Source: an uncultured Subdoligranulum sp. (GTDB taxonomy: Bacteria > Bacillota > Clostridia > Oscillospirales > Ruminococcaceae). Taken from it: DNA of 39,512 nucleotides. Position 1 is the stretch's first letter. Every line of letters starts with the position of its first letter. Made by a program: the position numbers and the translations under genes. Positions 8,116-17,685 of this stretch are shown here, piece by piece. The DNA lies in contig CALZZE010000024.1 in assembly GCA_945830575.1 (NCBI GenBank), forward strand, positions 1 through 39,512, given 5' to 3'. The notes beneath the pieces were generated by a model. The model saw only the letters and a list, made by a program, of their open reading frames with translations. It did not search any database and was not told where the DNA came from.

Positions 8116-8132
8116 AGGCCCGCTGCGGGCTT
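8116..8132 (+). other. Intercistronic hairpin between atpB and atpE
   Basis: AAGGCCCG-CTG-CGGGCTTT forms a short stem with weak T following. In many atp operons the c subunit needs far more synthesis than a, and hairpins at this junction can protect or partly separate the mRNA. That role is inference here. The gap (8097-8176) also carries a strong TTAGGAGGA ribosome site for atpE. Confidence 0.45.
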
Positions 8133-8164
8133 TGTGCAAATAAATGTGTATTATTATTTTTTAG

Positions 8165-8458
<294 letters not shown>

Positions 8459-8503
8459 ACTCCCGCGTGTTTCCCCATTATTTTCTGAAAGGAGGAACCG
8501 GGA

Positions 8504-9013
8504 TTGTCTACTGTGTATCAATCGCTGGTGGCGGTGGAGCCGATCACCCTCATCGCCACCATCTGCAACCTGCTTATCCAGATGTTCATCGTCAAGACGT
8601 TCTTTCTGGACAAGGTAAAGGCGGTTCTGGACCAGCGCCGCAAGGCCGCTGACGAGGAAATTCAGGCCGCCCAGACCGCCCGCGAGCAGGCGCAGGCCAT
8701 GAAAGCCGAGTATGAGCAGAACATGGCCGACGCCAAGGCCAAGGCCAACGAGATCGTTGCCAGCGCACAGAAAACGGCCACGCTGCGCAGCGAGGAGCTG
8801 ATCGGTGAGGCTCGCGCCCAGGCCGCGCAGCTCAAGCAGAAGGCCGAGGAGGACATCGCCCAGGAGAAAAAGAAGGCCGTCAACGATTTGAAGAACGAAA
8901 TTGGCGGCATTGCGATGGAAATTGCCTCCAAGGTGGTGGAGCGTGAAATCAGTGAGCGCGACCATCAGGCCCTGATCGACGAATTTATCGAGAATGTGGG
9001 TGATGCCTCGTGA
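8504..9013 (+). CDS. atpF: F-type ATP synthase subunit b
   Basis: The 169-residue peripheral stalk subunit has one N-terminal transmembrane helix (about 9-28) and a long charged coiled coil rich in Ala, Lys, Glu and Gln (about 35-150). The TTG start at 8504 is supported by AAAGGAGGA about eight bases upstream. Its stop overlaps the GTG start of atpH in a GTGA junction, as is common for the b-delta pair, so translation is coupled. Confidence 0.93.
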   Translation: MSTVYQSLVAVEPITLIATICNLLIQMFIVKTFFLDKVKAVLDQRRKAADEEIQAAQTAREQAQAMKAEYEQNMADAKAKANEIVASAQKTATLRSEELIGEARAQAAQLKQKAEEDIAQEKKKAVNDLKNEIGGIAMEIASKVVEREISERDHQALIDEFIENVGDAS

Positions 9014-9549
9014 CCGAACTGGCAAAGCTGTACGGCGAGAGCCTGTATGACCTGGCAGCGGAGGAAGCGCTGGAAGTCCGCATTCTGGAGGAGCTGGACG
9101 GCGCGGCCGCCTGCATCAAGGCGGAGCCGGACTATCTGCGTCTGCTGTCCACCCCTTCGGTGCCCAAGGAGGAGCGCTGCGGCCTGCTGGACGAGGCGTT
9201 CGGCGGCGGCGTGCACCCTTATGTTGTGAATTTCCTCAAGCTGCTGTGCCGGGAGGGCGCCCTGCGGGAGCTGCCCGGCTGTGCCTCGGCCTACCGCAAG
9301 CGGTACAACAAGGCCCACGGCATTCTGGAAGTGACCGCTGTGTCCGCTGTGGCGCTGCCTGCCGAAAAACAGGCGAAGCTGCGCGAAAAACTGGCGGCCA
9401 TGACCGGCAAGACCATTGACCTGACCGTCAAGGTAGACCCCTCTGTGCTGGGCGGTCTGCGTCTGGATCTGGACGGGACCCGGCTGGACGGCACCGTCCG
9501 CCGCCGTCTGGACGCCATCCGCACAGACATCGGCAGCGCCGTCCTGTAA
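9010..9549 (+). CDS. atpH: F-type ATP synthase subunit delta
   Basis: The 179-residue subunit joins the F1 head to the b stalk. It has the helical N-terminal domain (about 1-105) and the typical C-terminal segment in which VDPSVLGGLRLDLDG (about 136-150) matches the conserved D-x-S-x-x-GG pattern of the family. The start is GTG at 9010, overlapping the atpF stop. Downstream, 72 bases carrying a hairpin and heptamer repeats separate it from atpA, unusually far for this operon. Confidence 0.92.
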   Translation: MTELAKLYGESLYDLAAEEALEVRILEELDGAAACIKAEPDYLRLLSTPSVPKEERCGLLDEAFGGGVHPYVVNFLKLLCREGALRELPGCASAYRKRYNKAHGILEVTAVSAVALPAEKQAKLREKLAAMTGKTIDLTVKVDPSVLGGLRLDLDGTRLDGTVRRRLDAIRTDIGSAVL

Positions 9550-9550
9550 G

Positions 9551-9607
9551 GGAATCAGGACAGGCAGGAACATTCCCTGCCCTCAACTCCTGATTCCTCA
9601 TTCCTAA
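9551..9607. repeat. Hairpin plus degenerate heptamer repeat between atpH and atpA
   Basis: GGAATCAGGA (9551-9560) pairs with TCCTGATTCC (9588-9597), with an inner GGCAGG/CCTGCC stem. Heptamers of the form TTCCTNA follow to about 9607. A related heptamer tract at 27759-27797 also follows a GAATCAGGA segment. The tract leaves atpA without an obvious Shine-Dalgarno site. Confidence 0.65.
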
Positions 9608-9621
9608 CTAAATTAGAATGT

Positions 9622-11157
9622 GTGGTGAACCAAACCGTGCAATTAAAACCCGAACAGATCTCCAAGATCATCCGTGCGCAGATCAAGCACTATTCCAACG
9701 CCATCGAGCAGAGCGAGACCGGCACCGTCATCATGGTGGGTGACGGCATCGCCCGTGCCTCCGGGCTGGAGAACTGCATGGCCGGCGAGCTGGTGCAGTT
9801 TGAAAACGGGGAATTCGGCATGGCGCAGAACCTGGAGGAGAACTCCGTTTCCATCGTTCTGCTCGGCTCCGACGAGGGCATCAAGGAAGGCGGCCCCGTC
9901 AAGCGCACCGGCAAGGTGGTCTCCGTGCCCGTTGGCGAGGCCATGATCGGCCGCGTCGTCAACGCGCTGGGCCAGCCCATCGACGGCAAAGGCCCCATCG
10001 AGACCAGCGACTTCCGCCCCATCGAAAGCCCCGCCCCCGGCATCATCGACCGGCAGCCCGTCAAGGAACCGCTGCAGACCGGCATCAAGGCCATCGACTC
10101 CATGATCCCCATCGGACGCGGCCAGCGCGAGCTCATCATCGGTGACCGCCAGACCGGCAAGACGACCATTGCCACCGATACCATCATCAACCAGAAGGGC
10201 AAGGACGTCATCTGCATCTACGTGGCCATCGGCCAGAAGCGCTCCACCGTGGCCAGTCTGGTGGAAAACCTGACCCGCAACGGCGCCATGGATTACACCA
10301 TCGTGGTGGCCGCCACCGCGTCGGAGCTTTCTCCGCTGCAATACATCGCCCCCTATTCCGGCTGCGCCATGGGCGAGTATTTCATGGCGCAGGGCAAGCA
10401 TGTGCTCATCATCTACGATGACCTGTCCAAGCATGCCGTGGCCTACCGCGCCCTGTCGCTGCTCATCCGCCGTCCCCCGGGACGCGAGGCTTACCCCGGC
10501 GACGTGTTCTACCTGCACAGCCGCCTTTTGGAGCGTGCCGCCAAGCTGTCCAACGAGAACGGCGGCGGCTCCCTCACCGCGCTGCCCATCATCGAGACAC
10601 AGGCCGGTGACGTGTCCGCCTATATCCCCACCAATGTCATTTCCATCACCGACGGCCAGATTTATCTGGAGACCGAGCTGTTCCACGCCGGCGTCATGCC
10701 CGCTGTGAACCCTGGTATCTCGGTGTCCCGCGTGGGCGGCAACGCCCAGATCAAGGCGATGAAAAAGGTCGCCGGTACGCTGAAGCTCATCTACTCCCAG
10801 TACCGCGAGCTGCAGGGCTTTGCCCAGTTCGGCTCCGATCTGGACGCCGACACCAAGGCCCGTCTGGCACAGGGCGAGCGCATCGTGGAGGTGCTCAAGC
10901 AGGACCGCAACTCCCCCGTCCCGGTGGAAAAGCAGGTGGCCATTCTGTACGCCACCACCCACGACTTCCTCAAGGACGTGGCGGTGAAGGACATCGCTGA
11001 ATATGAACAGAGCCTGTATGAATTCCTGGACGCCAACGCCGCCGCAGCCGCTGTGATGGACACCATCCGCACCACCGGCAAGCTGGAGAAGGACACCGAG
11101 GAGGCTCTCAGGGCCGCGCTCACCGAGTTCGGTCAGGACTTCGCAAAAACCCGATAA
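9622..11157 (+). CDS. atpA: F-type ATP synthase subunit alpha
   Basis: The 511-residue non-catalytic nucleotide-binding subunit of F1 has the P-loop GDRQTGKT (174-181) and the family signature [14 protein letters not shown] near residue 365. Start selection is uncertain: GTG at 9622 is followed directly by a second GTG at 9625, and neither has a good ribosome site because the heptamer repeat tract lies immediately upstream. Translation may depend on coupling or on an unusual leader. Length and N-terminus ([14 protein letters not shown]) agree with the family. Confidence 0.97.
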   Translation: MVNQTVQLKPEQISKIIRAQIKHYSNAIEQSETGTVIMVGDGIARASGLENCMAGELVQFENGEFGMAQNLEENSVSIVLLGSDEGIKEGGPVKRTGKVVSVPVGEAMIGRVVNALGQPIDGKGPIETSDFRPIESPAPGIIDRQPVKEPLQTGIKAIDSMIPIGRGQRELIIGDRQTGKTTIATDTIINQKGKDVICIYVAIGQKRSTVASLVENLTRNGAMDYTIVVAATASELSPLQYIAPYSGCAMGEYFMAQGKHVLIIYDDLSKHAVAYRALSLLIRRPPGREAYPGDVFYLHSRLLERAAKLSNENGGGSLTALPIIETQAGDVSAYIPTNVISITDGQIYLETELFHAGVMPAVNPGISVSRVGGNAQIKAMKKVAGTLKLIYSQYRELQGFAQFGSDLDADTKARLAQGERIVEVLKQDRNSPVPVEKQVAILYATTHDFLKDVAVKDIAEYEQSLYEFLDANAAAAAVMDTIRTTGKLEKDTEEALRAALTEFGQDFAKTR

Positions 11158-11172
11158 AAGGAGGCACCCCGC

Positions 11173-12027
11173 ATGGCATCCATGAAGGATATCAAGCTGC
11201 GCATCAAAAGCGTAGAAAGCACCATGCAGATCACCAAGGCAATGGAGCTGGTGGCCTCCTCCAAGCTGCGCCGCGCCAAGGAGCGTGTGGAGCACAGCCG
11301 CCCCTATTTTGAGACGCTGTACCGCACTTTGTACGATATCGCTGCCGCGAACACCGAGTTTCAAAGCCCCTATCTGACCAAACGGGAGCAGAAAAAGGTC
11401 TGCTACATCGTCATTGCCGGCGACCGAGGTCTGGCGGGCGGCTACAACTCCAACATGTTCAAGGCGGTGGCCGCCGATGCCGAGGGCAAGGACTACTGCG
11501 TGCTGCCCATCGGCAAAAAGGCGGTGGAGTATTACCAGCACCGGGGCGTGCCGTTGGTGACGGACGCCTTCGGCATCGTGGGAGACCTGTCGGTGAGCGA
11601 CAGCTTTGAAATTTCCCGCATGGTGTGCGAAAAGTTTCTCAAGGGCGAATTTGACGCCATCAAAATCGGGTTCACCCAGTTTGTGTCCATGCTGACCCAG
11701 ACCGCCACCGTGCTGCCGGTGCTGCCCTACGACGCGCCCCGCCCCGAACGGGGCAAGGCCCGCCGGGAACTGATTCTGTACGAGCCGAACAGTGAGGCGG
11801 TGTTTGACGCCATCATCCCGGAATATCTGGCCGGTGTGGTGTACGGCGCCATGTGTGAGAGCGTTGCCAGCGAGCTGGGCGCCCGCCGCACCGCCATGGA
11901 CAGCGCCACCAAGAACGCAGGCGAGATGATCTCCAGCCTGAACCTGTACTACAACCGTGCCCGTCAGGCCGCCATCACGCAGGAGATCACCGAGATCGTG
12001 GCCGGCGCGGACGGAGCGAATGGGTAA
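11173..12027 (+). CDS. atpG: F-type ATP synthase subunit gamma
   Basis: The 284-residue central rotor shaft has the conserved N-terminal helix (IKLRIKSVESTMQITKAMEL), which inserts in the alpha-beta hexamer, and the matching C-terminal helix (MDSATKNAGEMI). ITGDRGL-type sequence appears as IAGDRGLAGGYN near residue 80. The ATG at 11173 follows AAAAGGAGG and lies 15 bases after atpA. The gene order alpha-gamma-beta-epsilon is canonical. Confidence 0.96.
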   Translation: MASMKDIKLRIKSVESTMQITKAMELVASSKLRRAKERVEHSRPYFETLYRTLYDIAAANTEFQSPYLTKREQKKVCYIVIAGDRGLAGGYNSNMFKAVAADAEGKDYCVLPIGKKAVEYYQHRGVPLVTDAFGIVGDLSVSDSFEISRMVCEKFLKGEFDAIKIGFTQFVSMLTQTATVLPVLPYDAPRPERGKARRELILYEPNSEAVFDAIIPEYLAGVVYGAMCESVASELGARRTAMDSATKNAGEMISSLNLYYNRARQAAITQEITEIVAGADGANG

Positions 12028-13440
<1,413 letters not shown>

Positions 13441-13452
13441 GGGGGGCTGTGT

Positions 13453-13857
13453 ATGGCAACCTTTTCCCTCAAGGTCGTGACGCCGGACGGCTGCGTCTTT
13501 GACGGCGCGGCGGTACGCCTTGTCTGCCGCACCATCACCGGCGATGTGGCCATTCTGGCCCGCCACAGCGACTACTGCACCGCCCTCGGCATGGGGGAGG
13601 CGCACATCGTGCTGGAGGATGGCAGTACCCGCAAGGCGGCCTGCATCGGCGGGATGCTCAGTGTGATGAACGGCTGCTGCCATGTGGTCGCCACCACATG
13701 GGAATGGGCGGACGAGATCGACGCCGAACGCGCTGCGGCCAGCAAGGCCCGCGCCGAGGCCATCCTTGCCCAGAAGAATCTGGACGAGCGGGAGATGGAG
13801 CTGGCGCAGGCCCGCCTGAAACGGGCGCTGGTGCGCACCTCCGTGGCCGGAAAATAA
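13453..13857 (+). CDS. atpC: F-type ATP synthase subunit epsilon
   Basis: The 134-residue subunit has the N-terminal beta-sandwich (about 1-85), starting with FSLKVVTPDG, and a C-terminal helical hairpin rich in Ala, Glu and Arg (about 88-134). It couples the gamma shaft to the c-ring and can inhibit ATP hydrolysis. It is the last gene of the operon, 12 bases after atpD, and is followed at once by a strong terminator. Confidence 0.93.
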   Translation: MATFSLKVVTPDGCVFDGAAVRLVCRTITGDVAILARHSDYCTALGMGEAHIVLEDGSTRKAACIGGMLSVMNGCCHVVATTWEWADEIDAERAAASKARAEAILAQKNLDEREMELAQARLKRALVRTSVAGK

Positions 13858-13864
13858 AAAAGCA

Positions 13865-13904
13865 GCCCCGCGGCTTTGCCGCGGGGCCTTTCTGTTATTA
13901 TTTG
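13865..13904. terminator. Bidirectional terminator after atpC
   Basis: GCCCCGCGGC (13865-13874) and GCCGCGGGGC (13878-13887) form a perfect ten-pair stem. A T-rich tail follows on the plus strand, and A-rich sequence precedes it (T-rich on the minus strand). It serves both atpC and the convergent lectin-like gene. Confidence 0.85.
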
Positions 13905-13907
13905 TTG

Positions 13908-14489
13908 TTACTTGTTCTTGCTGGTGCGCCGTGCGCCCTTGCCGCTGGCCTTTTTCTCGGTCTGCTTGCGGGTGGTCTTGGGGGCGGCGGGGGCGGCGGG
14001 CTTGACCTCCGGCAGCTCCTTTTGCAGCAGGCGGTCCGGCACCGGGTCGATCTTCCACAGCTGGTTCTCCCCGAATACGTCAGTCCAGATCTGGGCCTGA
14101 GTGCCGTTTTCCACCCGCATGCCTACCAGATCGATGACCTTGTCCGCCAATGTATTGCGCAGCTTGACCCGGCCATTGTCGGCGGGCACGACCTGCCAGC
14201 GCTGGCCCTTGCCGGTGGTGGGCGCCCACTGATGCACCCAGGTGCCGTTGGCCACGCCGGACATGGCCAGATCCATCACCTTGCCGGTGAACCGGTTCTT
14301 GATGCGGTACTCGCCCTCGCCGGCTTCCTCAAAAGTCCACTGCTGCCATGGCTGGCCTTCATAACTCCACAAACGGACCGACGCGCCATTCTCGGTGTTG
14401 AAATCAGCCACCTCCAGCACACGGCCATTGATGGCCGCGATGGTGTAATAGGCCCCCTGCCGGATGACGGTTTGAGCAGATTTCTTCAT
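13908..14489 (-). CDS. Ricin-type beta-trefoil lectin-like protein, no signal peptide
   Basis: The 193-residue protein has three repeats of about 45 residues, each ending in the QxW motif (QQW, QRW, QLW), which defines the ricin B/CBM13 beta-trefoil. A low-complexity Pro/Ala/Lys-rich tail (about 155-193) follows. No signal peptide, lipobox or membrane segment is present, which is odd for a carbohydrate-binding fold, so it is predicted to be cytoplasmic or released by an unknown route. The ATG follows AAGGAGG. A TATAAT -10 (14535-14540, minus strand) lies upstream without a clear -35. The ligand is unknown. Confidence 0.85.
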   Translation of the reverse strand: MKKSAQTVIRQGAYYTIAAINGRVLEVADFNTENGASVRLWSYEGQPWQQWTFEEAGEGEYRIKNRFTGKVMDLAMSGVANGTWVHQWAPTTGKGQRWQVVPADNGRVKLRNTLADKVIDLVGMRVENGTQAQIWTDVFGENQLWKIDPVPDRLLQKELPEVKPAAPAAPKTTRKQTEKKASGKGARRTSKNK

Positions 14490-14626
14490 GGTATGTGCCT
14501 CCTTATGCGGCGCAACGCGGCCGCATTTTTATTTATTATAGCACAAATGCGCCGCGCTTTTTTGCCAAACTTTGGTAGTTGATTTTGGGCGCATCGCATA
14601 AATTGCAGAAATATGCTGAACAGCCC

Positions 14627-14655
14627 TTGATTTTTTGTGCATTTTATCGTATAAT
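14627..14655 (+). promoter_or_regulatory. Sigma-A promoter of the mgsA-like gene
   Basis: TTGATT (14627-14632) and TATAAT (14650-14655) are spaced by 17 bases, 36 bases before the ATG. Confidence 0.8.
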
Positions 14656-14690
14656 ACAATATTATCGGCTTTTGGAAAGGATGCGCACTG

Positions 14691-15095
14691 ATGAGGATTG
14701 CTTTGATCGCCCACGATTCACGGAAAGAATTGCTGTCGCAGTTTTGCACAGCCTATGTGCGCATTCTTTCGGAAAACGATCTGGTCGCCACCGGCGTGAC
14801 CGGCAAGATCGTCCATGACGCCACCGGCCTGCCGGTGCGGTGCCTGTATCCGGGCGGCCGCGGCGGCGCGGAGCAGATCGCCTCCATGATCGCCTGCGGC
14901 GAGGTGGACATGCTGCTGTTCTTCCGGGACCCGGTTTCCGCCAAGCCCGGTGAGCCCAACGACATCGCGCTGCTGCGCCTGTGCGACATGCACACCATCC
15001 CGGTGGCCACCAACATCGCCACCGCCGAGGTGCTCATCCACGGTCTGGAGCGGGGCGACCTCGCTTGGATCGAGCTGCGGCGCGGCCGCAAATAA
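14691..15095 (+). CDS. Methylglyoxal synthase homologue with altered active site
   Basis: The 134-residue protein matches MgsA along its whole length: ALIAHDSRK at the N-terminus (H8, D9), a phosphate-binding-type region, FFRDP (D80), and IPVATNIATAEVLI. However, the catalytic aspartate of the GGDQ motif (E. coli D71) is alanine here (A60, in GGAEQ). The active-site His and Asp of PHDPD (E. coli H98, D101) are Gly87 and Asn90 in PGEPN. The usual elimination of phosphate from dihydroxyacetone phosphate therefore looks impaired or changed. It is monocistronic, with its own promoter and terminator. It may be a regulatory or differently acting MGS-like domain protein. Confidence 0.8.
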   Translation: MRIALIAHDSRKELLSQFCTAYVRILSENDLVATGVTGKIVHDATGLPVRCLYPGGRGGAEQIASMIACGEVDMLLFFRDPVSAKPGEPNDIALLRLCDMHTIPVATNIATAEVLIHGLERGDLAWIELRRGRK

Positions 15096-15119
15096 GTCGC
15101 TGATTCAGCAAAATTTTCT

Positions 15120-15160
15120 GCGCAGTTCCCGTTTCGGGGGCTGCGCTTTTCGTTTTGTTT
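15120..15160 (+). terminator. Terminator of the mgsA-like gene
   Basis: GCGCAG (15120-15125) pairs with CTGCGC (15141-15146), with an inner CCCG/CGGG stem, followed by TTTTCGTTTTGTTT. Confidence 0.8.
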
Positions 15161-15163
15161 CCC

Positions 15164-15192
15164 TTGACATCGCATGGGGGGAAGTTTAGAAT
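15164..15192 (+). promoter_or_regulatory. Promoter of the metallophosphoesterase gene
   Basis: TTGACA (15164-15169) and TAGAAT (15187-15192) have a 17-base spacer. Confidence 0.75.
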
Positions 15193-15221
15193 AAAGGTAT
15201 TCCTTTCATGAGGTGGCGCTT

Positions 15222-16364
15222 ATGTACCCGCATTTTCTCCAATTCACCATGCCCAAGGTGGGGCAGGCCGCCGTGGCGGTGCTGCTGTACTTCTGCTTTC
15301 TGGACTCTCCCCTGCTCCAGCCCTTGCAGGGCTGGCCGCTGCTGTACTACCTCATCCCGCTGGCGGCGGTGGCGCTGCTCAGCTGGTACAGCCGGGATCC
15401 CCTCGGCTCCGGCATGGTGGCGGTGGGGTATTATGTGGCGCTCTCCTGCGCGGACTGGGCGCTGCGGTTCGCGGCAAACCGCCTTGGCGGCACCGTGCTG
15501 CGGGTGTATCATCTGGTGTCGCTGTGGGGCATCACACCGGCGCTGCTCACCATCGCCGTTCTTGTGGCGGCATGGTTCCGCGCCCGCCGCCTGTACGTGA
15601 CCACCTACCACATTACCACCGAAAAGCCGCTGCCCGGCGGGCATCTGCGGGTGGTGCAGCTCAGCGACCTGCACCCCAACCCTCGGGCGGCGCTGCACCG
15701 GGGGCGCATCCCCGAACTGCGGGAAAAGCTGGCGGCGCTGCACGCCGACATGCTGGTGTTCACCGGCGATGTGTTTGACGAGTTCACGCCCCGGGAAGAA
15801 TTTGACGCGTTTGCCTCCTTTTTTGCGGAGCCGGAGGCCCCGCTGGGCAAGTATTTCGTGTTTGGCAACCACGATCTGTTCCACCACTGGCAGGACCCCT
15901 GCTATGACCGGGCCGACCTGGAGACCGCCATGGCCGCCGCGAAGGTGCGTGTGCTGGAGGATGTGGCGGTGTACGCCGGCCAGCCGCCGGTGCGCGTGGT
16001 GGGACGCAAGGACTACATGGCTACCGATGGCCGCCGCGCCGCCGCCGGGGAACTGTGCCGCCCGGACGGCACCTTTACCGTCTGGCTGGACCACGAGCCA
16101 CGGGACCTGAAAGCCGCCGCCGCGGCGGGGGCCGACCTCATCCTGTGCGGCCACACCCACGGCGGGCAGATCTGGCCCGGCGGCGTGGCGGGGCGGATGG
16201 TGAACGAGATGAATTACGGCCGCCGGCAGGTGGGCGGTGCTGCCGCCATCACCAGCGGCGGCACCGGCACCTGGGGGTACCGCCTGCGCACGCAGGGCCG
16301 AACCGAGTTGGTCTGCGTGGAGGTGGAGAGCGTTTCCCCTGCCGCAGGTTCGACAAAAAATTGA
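15222..16364 (+). CDS. Membrane-anchored metallophosphoesterase
   Basis: The 380-residue protein has about four N-terminal hydrophobic segments (about 12-120), then a calcineurin-like phosphoesterase domain. All metal-ligand motifs are visible: SDLHP (D149, H151), GDVF (D183), GNHD (N217, H218), LDHEP (H291) and GHTHGGQ (H311, H313). The family (YkuE/YaeI-like) includes UDP-diacylglucosamine and other membrane-proximal phosphohydrolases; the substrate is not known here. ATG at 15222 is chosen because GAGGTGG lies six bases upstream; an in-frame GTG at 15213 sits inside that site. It is transcribed alone from the promoter at 15164. Confidence 0.9.
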   Translation: MYPHFLQFTMPKVGQAAVAVLLYFCFLDSPLLQPLQGWPLLYYLIPLAAVALLSWYSRDPLGSGMVAVGYYVALSCADWALRFAANRLGGTVLRVYHLVSLWGITPALLTIAVLVAAWFRARRLYVTTYHITTEKPLPGGHLRVVQLSDLHPNPRAALHRGRIPELREKLAALHADMLVFTGDVFDEFTPREEFDAFASFFAEPEAPLGKYFVFGNHDLFHHWQDPCYDRADLETAMAAAKVRVLEDVAVYAGQPPVRVVGRKDYMATDGRRAAAGELCRPDGTFTVWLDHEPRDLKAAAAAGADLILCGHTHGGQIWPGGVAGRMVNEMNYGRRQVGGAAAITSGGTGTWGYRLRTQGRTELVCVEVESVSPAAGSTKN

Positions 16365-16414
16365 CGAGCGATTTGTGCGAAATCACAAAATTGTTCGCTG
16401 CATCGAAACCGTTC

Positions 16415-16443
16415 TTGACTTTTCACTGGTCATATGGTATCGT
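16415..16443 (+). promoter_or_regulatory. Promoter of the antiterminator-PTS operon
   Basis: TTGACT (16415-16420) and TATCGT (16438-16443) have a 17-base spacer and lie just upstream of the RAT element at 16463. Confidence 0.6.
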
Positions 16444-16462
16444 TATTGTACAAAGTTATGTT

Positions 16463-16547
16463 GGATTGTTACCGGTAATGCGGGCTAAACCAACTCTGTT
16501 TCGGGTACGCGTGAGATAGGCCCCGGCAGAGGTGGTTTATTTTTTTT
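16463..16547 (+). promoter_or_regulatory. RAT antiterminator site overlapping an intrinsic terminator
   Basis: The 29 bases at 16463-16491 begin GGATTGTTACCGG and end GGCTAAACC, matching the ribonucleic antiterminator consensus of LicT/BglG-family targets. AAACCAACTCTG (16487-16498) pairs, with one mismatch, with CAGAGGTGGTTT (16527-16538), followed by AT and seven T. The two structures share AAACC and are mutually exclusive. When the antiterminator protein binds the RAT, the terminator cannot form and the operon is read. Confidence 0.85.
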
Positions 16548-16562
16548 GTGGGGGCGCGGCAG

Positions 16563-17426
16563 TTGCGGATCAAAAAAGTCATCAACAACAATATCATCTG
16601 CGCGGTGGACGAGGACGGCTCGGAACTGATTGCCACCGGGCGCGGGCTGGGATTCCAGCGGCGCACCGGCGAGCGGGTGGACGAAAGCCTTGTGCAGAAG
16701 GTCTACCGCATGGTGGATCGCGGCCGTCAGCGGCGGCTGCGGGAGCTGGTGGAGGAGATCCCGCTGGAGCATCTGGCCCTCACCGAGGAGCTGGTCTCCC
16801 TCATCCGGCAGCAGCTGGACCAGCCGCTGAATGAATCGCTGCTCATCACCATGGCGGATCACATCAGCTTTGCCATCCGCCGCCAGCAGCAGGGCATCGC
16901 CTTTGAGAACCCGCTGTGCGGTGCGGTGATGAGCTATTACCCGGCGGAGTACCGGCTGGGACGGGAGTGCCTGCGCCAGATCCGGGAGCGGCTGGGTGTG
17001 GAACTGCCGGAGAGCGAGGCGTCCTTTCTGGCGCTGCACATCGTCAACGCCGAGCTGAACACCGAGATGAGCCAGATGATGGACATCACCCGGCTCATTG
17101 AAGGGGTCATCGATGTGGTGGAGGGCTACTATGGCCGGGCGTTTGACCGGGATTCGCTGTCCTTCAGCCGGTTCGTGGTGCATCTGCGGTACTTTGCCCA
17201 GCGGCTGTTCAAGAGCCGCCAGATGCCCGATACTGCGGACGAGCACGACGTGCTGTTCCGGCAGCTCATTGCCCGCAACTGCAAGGCCCACTACGGCTGC
17301 GCCATGGCCATTGCCGCCTATGTGCGGGAACAGTGGGACCGGGAGCTGTCCGACGAGGAGATGGTCTACCTGACCATCCACCTGAAACGGGTGGCCGGGG
17401 ACGGCAGCAGTCTTTCTTTGGAATAA
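16563..17426 (+). CDS. BglG/LicT-family transcription antiterminator
   Basis: The 287-residue RNA-binding regulator has a CAT domain (1-55: IKKVINNN, then RGLGFQ) and two PRDs, each with its two phosphorylatable histidines: DHISFAI and LALHIVNAE in PRD1, VVHLRYF and TIHLKRV in PRD2. HPr and the cognate EII control activity through these histidines. TTG at 16563 gives the canonical MRIKKVINNN start; the in-frame GTG at 16548 would add five residues. It is autoregulated by the RAT at 16463-16491 and precedes a glucose-type EIICBA, so it is the GlcT-like regulator of that PTS. Its stop codon is the first three bases of the 18-bp duplication flanking repeat copy 2. Confidence 0.9.
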   Translation: MRIKKVINNNIICAVDEDGSELIATGRGLGFQRRTGERVDESLVQKVYRMVDRGRQRRLRELVEEIPLEHLALTEELVSLIRQQLDQPLNESLLITMADHISFAIRRQQQGIAFENPLCGAVMSYYPAEYRLGRECLRQIRERLGVELPESEASFLALHIVNAELNTEMSQMMDITRLIEGVIDVVEGYYGRAFDRDSLSFSRFVVHLRYFAQRLFKSRQMPDTADEHDVLFRQLIARNCKAHYGCAMAIAAYVREQWDRELSDEEMVYLTIHLKRVAGDGSSLSLE

Positions 17427-17662
17427 CACCGGTTCCGGTGTCAGACTGTCAAAAAGCCTCAATTTGCGTTATTTGTGTTTGTAGGGGGCGGCGTCCCCGA
17501 CGCCCCGTGGTACGCTGCCAAACAAGAAGCATCGTTGCAGAGGCACCTTCTGCGGGCGGGACTGCAGGGCACCCTTACGGGCTGTCCCGCCCCTACGAAT
17601 GATGACAAGGTTTCTCGTTGTGATTGGACTTTTTTGATAGTCTGTAACACCGGTTCCGGTGT
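17424..17662. mobile_element. MITE-like element copy 2 with 18-bp target duplication
   Basis: A 203-bp element (17442-17644) begins CAGACTGTCAAAAAG and ends CTTTTTTGATAGTCTG, giving imperfect terminal inverted repeats of about 14 bases. It is bounded by identical copies of TAACACCGGTTCCGGTGT (17424-17441 and 17645-17662), each an inverted repeat in itself, so the target was a hairpin-forming site. The element contains two internal hairpins. It has no coding capacity and sits inside the antiterminator-PTS operon. Confidence 0.85.
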
Positions 17663-17685
17663 TGGTTATAGTTTAGGAGGTTTCT

